A stretch of 64,000 nucleotides of DNA, taken from positions 37,447 through 101,446 of the forward strand of contig NZ_NOJY02000014.1 in NCBI RefSeq assembly GCF_002250835.2, written 5' to 3'. Shown here piece after piece: positions 62,071-64,000 of this stretch. Origin of the DNA: Romboutsia weinsteinii (GTDB lineage: Bacteria; Bacillota; Clostridia; Peptostreptococcales; Peptostreptococcaceae). The notes under the pieces are model-generated. The model ran no database searches. It worked only from the letters and a program-made list of their open reading frames with translations, and was not told the DNA's origin. Within the stretch, counting starts at the first letter, position 1; every line of letters starts with the position of its first letter. Made by a program: the position numbers and the translations under genes.

Positions 62071-63453
62071 CTATTCACTTTTATCTATATCACCATCATT
62101 TTTTACATCCAAAGTATTAAATGATTTAGCTACAGCAATAGATGTTGTCATGGCACCATTAACATTTAACAAAGTACGTGCCATATCTAAAATAGGATCT
62201 ATAGCAATAATTGCCCCTGCTAGTGGGAAATATGCTCCCATACCCATACCAGATATAACCACTGATACTGCCATTGTAGCTGTTCCTGGTATACCTGCAA
62301 TTCCAAGTGAGCTTATTGTTATAACTATTATTAACATAACATAAAAAGTAAAGTTCATCTCAACGCCTGCCATATTTGCAATAGTAACAGCCATTAGTGC
62401 TGGGTATACACCTGCACACCCATTCATACCCATATTAGAACCTAAACTAGTAACAAAGCTTGCAGTCCCCGAATCTACTCCAACATTGTCTGTTAAAGTC
62501 TCTATTGTAACTGGCAATGTTCCAAGACTCGAACGAGATGTAAAAGCAAGAATTAATACCTTTGAAACCTTTTTTATATAAGATATCGGATTGATTCCAT
62601 TTGCCCATATTATAAGTAGATGTACTACAAACATAATGGCAACACTTAAGTAAAGTGCTAATATAAAATCTAATACTTCTACTAGTGAATGTAATCCTCT
62701 ATTTGCTATAGTGTTTGCCATTAATGCTATTACTGCATATGGCATAAGTTTTATAACTGTTATTGCTACACTTACTATTATTTTATAAAATGCTTCTATT
62801 AGCTTTATGAAAGGATTTATTGTTTCTAAATATTTTTTCTTTAGCCTTTTTACAGCTAATCCGATAAATACTGCAAATATTACTACTGCTACTGTATTTC
62901 CTTCAGCCATTGCTTTTATAGGATTCGAAGGTAGTAAACCTCTTAGTGTATCAACTAAGGATGTTATTTCTCTCATTTCACCTACAGGATTTACTATTTC
63001 TCTACCAAGACCTAGCTTAAATAAATTACCAACTATTGTAGCAACTATTGCTGCTATAGCTGTAGTTGCAAAAAACATCATTACCGATTTAAATGTCAGT
63101 TTGCTTAAATTATCTTCCTTCATATTCATTATTACTCTAATAATAGATGCAAGTACTAAAGGAACTACTAGCATCTTTAGTAAATCCATAAATCCATCTC
63201 CAACTAACCCATACCACTTGCTTACTTCTGTAAGCCAAGTAATCTTTGATGGATCATCTGGAAACTTTGCAATCAGTTGTATTACCAATCCCAATCCTAA
63301 TCCTAAAAAAATTGAAACTATCATTAACTTTGTAAACTTTAGTTTTTTGCTTAATTTATTAATAACAAGAAATAGTCCAATAAGTACTATAATCATTACT
63401 AAAGTTAGTATGTTTGTTATCATCAAGAATTCTGAAAAAAATGTACCGCTCAT
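62071..63453 (-). CDS. Dicarboxylate/amino-acid:cation symporter, probably cystine (TcyP-like)
   Basis: A 460-residue DAACS-family secondary transporter with about eight helices and two re-entrant loops. The serine-rich loop appears as FTSRSSLGTLPVTIETL and the substrate/cation-binding part as SLGSNMGMNGCAGVYPALMA. The extended N-terminal helices (LGLGLGLVIQLIAKF) and the VSKWYGLVGDGFMDLLKMLV stretch are typical of the TcyP/YhcL cystine branch rather than GltP. ATG 63453 follows GAGGAGG; the frame also opens at 63468. Monocistronic behind a double palindrome. Confidence 0.82.
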   Translation of the reverse strand: MSGTFFSEFLMITNILTLVMIIVLIGLFLVINKLSKKLKFTKLMIVSIFLGLGLGLVIQLIAKFPDDPSKITWLTEVSKWYGLVGDGFMDLLKMLVVPLVLASIIRVIMNMKEDNLSKLTFKSVMMFFATTAIAAIVATIVGNLFKLGLGREIVNPVGEMREITSLVDTLRGLLPSNPIKAMAEGNTVAVVIFAVFIGLAVKRLKKKYLETINPFIKLIEAFYKIIVSVAITVIKLMPYAVIALMANTIANRGLHSLVEVLDFILALYLSVAIMFVVHLLIIWANGINPISYIKKVSKVLILAFTSRSSLGTLPVTIETLTDNVGVDSGTASFVTSLGSNMGMNGCAGVYPALMAVTIANMAGVEMNFTFYVMLIIVITISSLGIAGIPGTATMAVSVVISGMGMGAYFPLAGAIIAIDPILDMARTLLNVNGAMTTSIAVAKSFNTLDVKNDGDIDKSE

Positions 63454-63473
63454 ATGTATCCTCCTCATAATTA

Positions 63474-63522
63474 ATTATCATTTTGATAATAGAATTATAT
63501 CATTATCAAAATGATAACGCAA
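63474..63522 (-). promoter_or_regulatory. Symporter promoter with two operator-like palindromes
   Basis: Minus-strand -35 TTGCGT (63517-63522), 17 bases, -10 TATAAT (63494-63499). ATTATCA-TTT-TGATAAT lies at 63474-63490 and ATTATCA-AAA-TGATAAC at 63502-63518, centred 28 bases apart. One fills the promoter spacer and the other covers the transcription start. This is a typical repressor layout. Confidence 0.65.
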
Positions 63523-63542
63523 TAATAAGTTTTTCTAAACAT

Positions 63543-63575
63543 AAAAAGCTCACCAGTTTGCCTAGTGAGCTTTTT
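63543..63575. terminator. Terminator of the edge acetyltransferase gene
   Basis: A perfect 11-bp stem AAAAAGCTCAC (63543-63553) with 63565-63575 and A/T runs on both sides. Confidence 0.85.
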
Positions 63576-63588
63576 GTATTGTTTGATA

Positions 63589-64000
63589 TTATAAATCTAT
63601 ACTTAGTCTAACCATATCAACACATCGTATTCCATTTTCTGTTATCTTTTCTTCGTAATGCTTTATGAAAAAATCTTTATCAATCCCAACTATACGAAAG
63701 CCACATTTTTGATAAAGAGCTAATTGATATATACTAGAATTTCCCGTTCCAACTTCTAATATCTTCGCATTTTCTTTTCTTGCATAATCTATTGCACTAG
63801 AAATTAATTTTTTGCCAATTCCTCTTCCTTGATATGATTCATCTACAGCAATATTTATAAGCTCTAAGGTTAATGGTCTAGTTTTAACAATTACATATAC
63901 TCCGACTATCTTGTTATCAATACATGCAATAAAACATTCCCCTCTATGTATATATTCATTGATTATTTCAATTGATGGATCTGCCAATAAAAGTAAATTA
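63589..64000 (-). CDS. GNAT family N-acetyltransferase, 5' end cut by window edge
   Basis: About 137 codons of a GNAT enzyme are visible. Motif A (VDESYQGRGIGKKLISSAIDYA) binds acetyl-CoA, and YQKCGFRIVGID is the family's late motif. The frame stays open through TTG 63987 to the window end (LLLLADPS upstream), so the true start is outside. Related enzymes acetylate small amines or protein N-termini. Substrate unknown. Confidence 0.82.
   Translation of the reverse strand, partial: NLLLLADPSIEIINEYIHRGECFIACIDNKIVGVYVIVKTRPLTLELINIAVDESYQGRGIGKKLISSAIDYARKENAKILEVGTGNSSIYQLALYQKCGFRIVGIDKDFFIKHYEEKITENGIRCVDMVRLSIDL

Noticed and set aside
62807..63514. A 235-codon plus-strand frame opposite the symporter
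   Set aside because: It is the mirror of a highly hydrophobic, codon-biased gene. It has no ribosome site, and the symporter frame has a strong family match.
63474..63518. Fur or PerR box
   Set aside because: The half-site order is ATTATCA-N3-TGATAAT, the reverse of the 7-1-7 Fur/PerR pattern (TGATAAT-N-ATTATCA), so I call it only an unassigned operator.
39..64000. CRISPR array or tandem short repeats
   Set aside because: No regularly spaced 24-40 base repeats were seen. The repeated sequences are the segmental duplication and gene remnants.

Overview
The window is very AT-rich, with strong AGGAGG-type ribosome binding sites and mostly minus-strand operons. PTS, TRAP and uronate systems, a type I cyclic di-GMP riboswitch, a cobalamin riboswitch and large secreted M60 metallopeptidases point to an anaerobic, gut- or host-associated clostridium, probably of the Peptostreptococcaceae (Paraclostridium / Romboutsia / Clostridioides type). 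The genus is inferred from gene style only. I see no rRNA, tRNA or CRISPR.

Layout. 1-3.95 kb: an edge-cut acetyltransferase, an MBL-fold hydrolase, a putative zinc peptidase, signal peptidase I and a YbaK/ProX-type deacylase. 4.1-8.3 kb: trehalose uptake and hydrolysis (EIIBC, trehalose-6-P hydrolase) with a HAD phosphatase. It is followed by a second-type ClpP whose triad Asp is Asn, and a 55-base remnant of that clpP lies on the other side of the trehalose genes. 9.2-13 kb: two tandem RpiR regulators, a small membrane protein, a nucleotidyltransferase and SurE. 13.2-19.2 kb: a glycan locus with a DUF4838 protein, a lactose/cellobiose-type PTS (IIC, IIB, IIA), a divergent RpiR regulator and a stand-alone protein resembling the C-terminal domain of the RarA/MgsA ATPase. 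19.3-20.7 kb: a cysteine-desulfurase-like PLP enzyme.

21.2-39.1 kb is the accessory core: a roughly 9-kb segment present twice in direct orientation. Each copy holds IS66 accessory-gene debris, a giant secreted M60 (mucinase-type) metallopeptidase of about 2,220 residues, a sigma-70-type promoter followed by a c-di-GMP-I riboswitch and terminator, and MATE transporter debris. The two proteases share accessory domains and a nearly identical C-terminus but have very different catalytic domains. A remnant of the PTS IIA gene 3' end sits just beyond the second copy, so the 20-kb region is bracketed by direct repeats of that gene end.

39.3-45.4 kb: a 2'-5' RNA ligase-like protein, a small membrane ORF without a normal start codon, an ECF sigma/anti-sigma pair, an HSL-type esterase and an orphan sensor histidine kinase. 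45.5-54.6 kb: a complete D-glucuronate pathway (TRAP uptake, UxaC, an SDR reductase, UxuA, KdgK, Eda) with a GntR regulator and a shared operator-like site before both transcription units. 55-58.2 kb: an XRE regulator, a transglutaminase-like protein and a PadR-DUF2812 pair with a palindromic operator. 58.3-61.8 kb: a cobalamin-riboswitch operon (corrinoid adenosyltransferase-like protein plus BtuF, BtuC and BtuD). 62-64 kb: a cystine/dicarboxylate symporter behind a double-palindrome promoter, and a second edge-cut acetyltransferase.

Functionally the window reads as a mucosal-glycan toolkit. Secreted M60 proteases are predicted to be made when c-di-GMP is low, and sugar and uronate import and catabolism could use the released carbohydrate. 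That link is inference.
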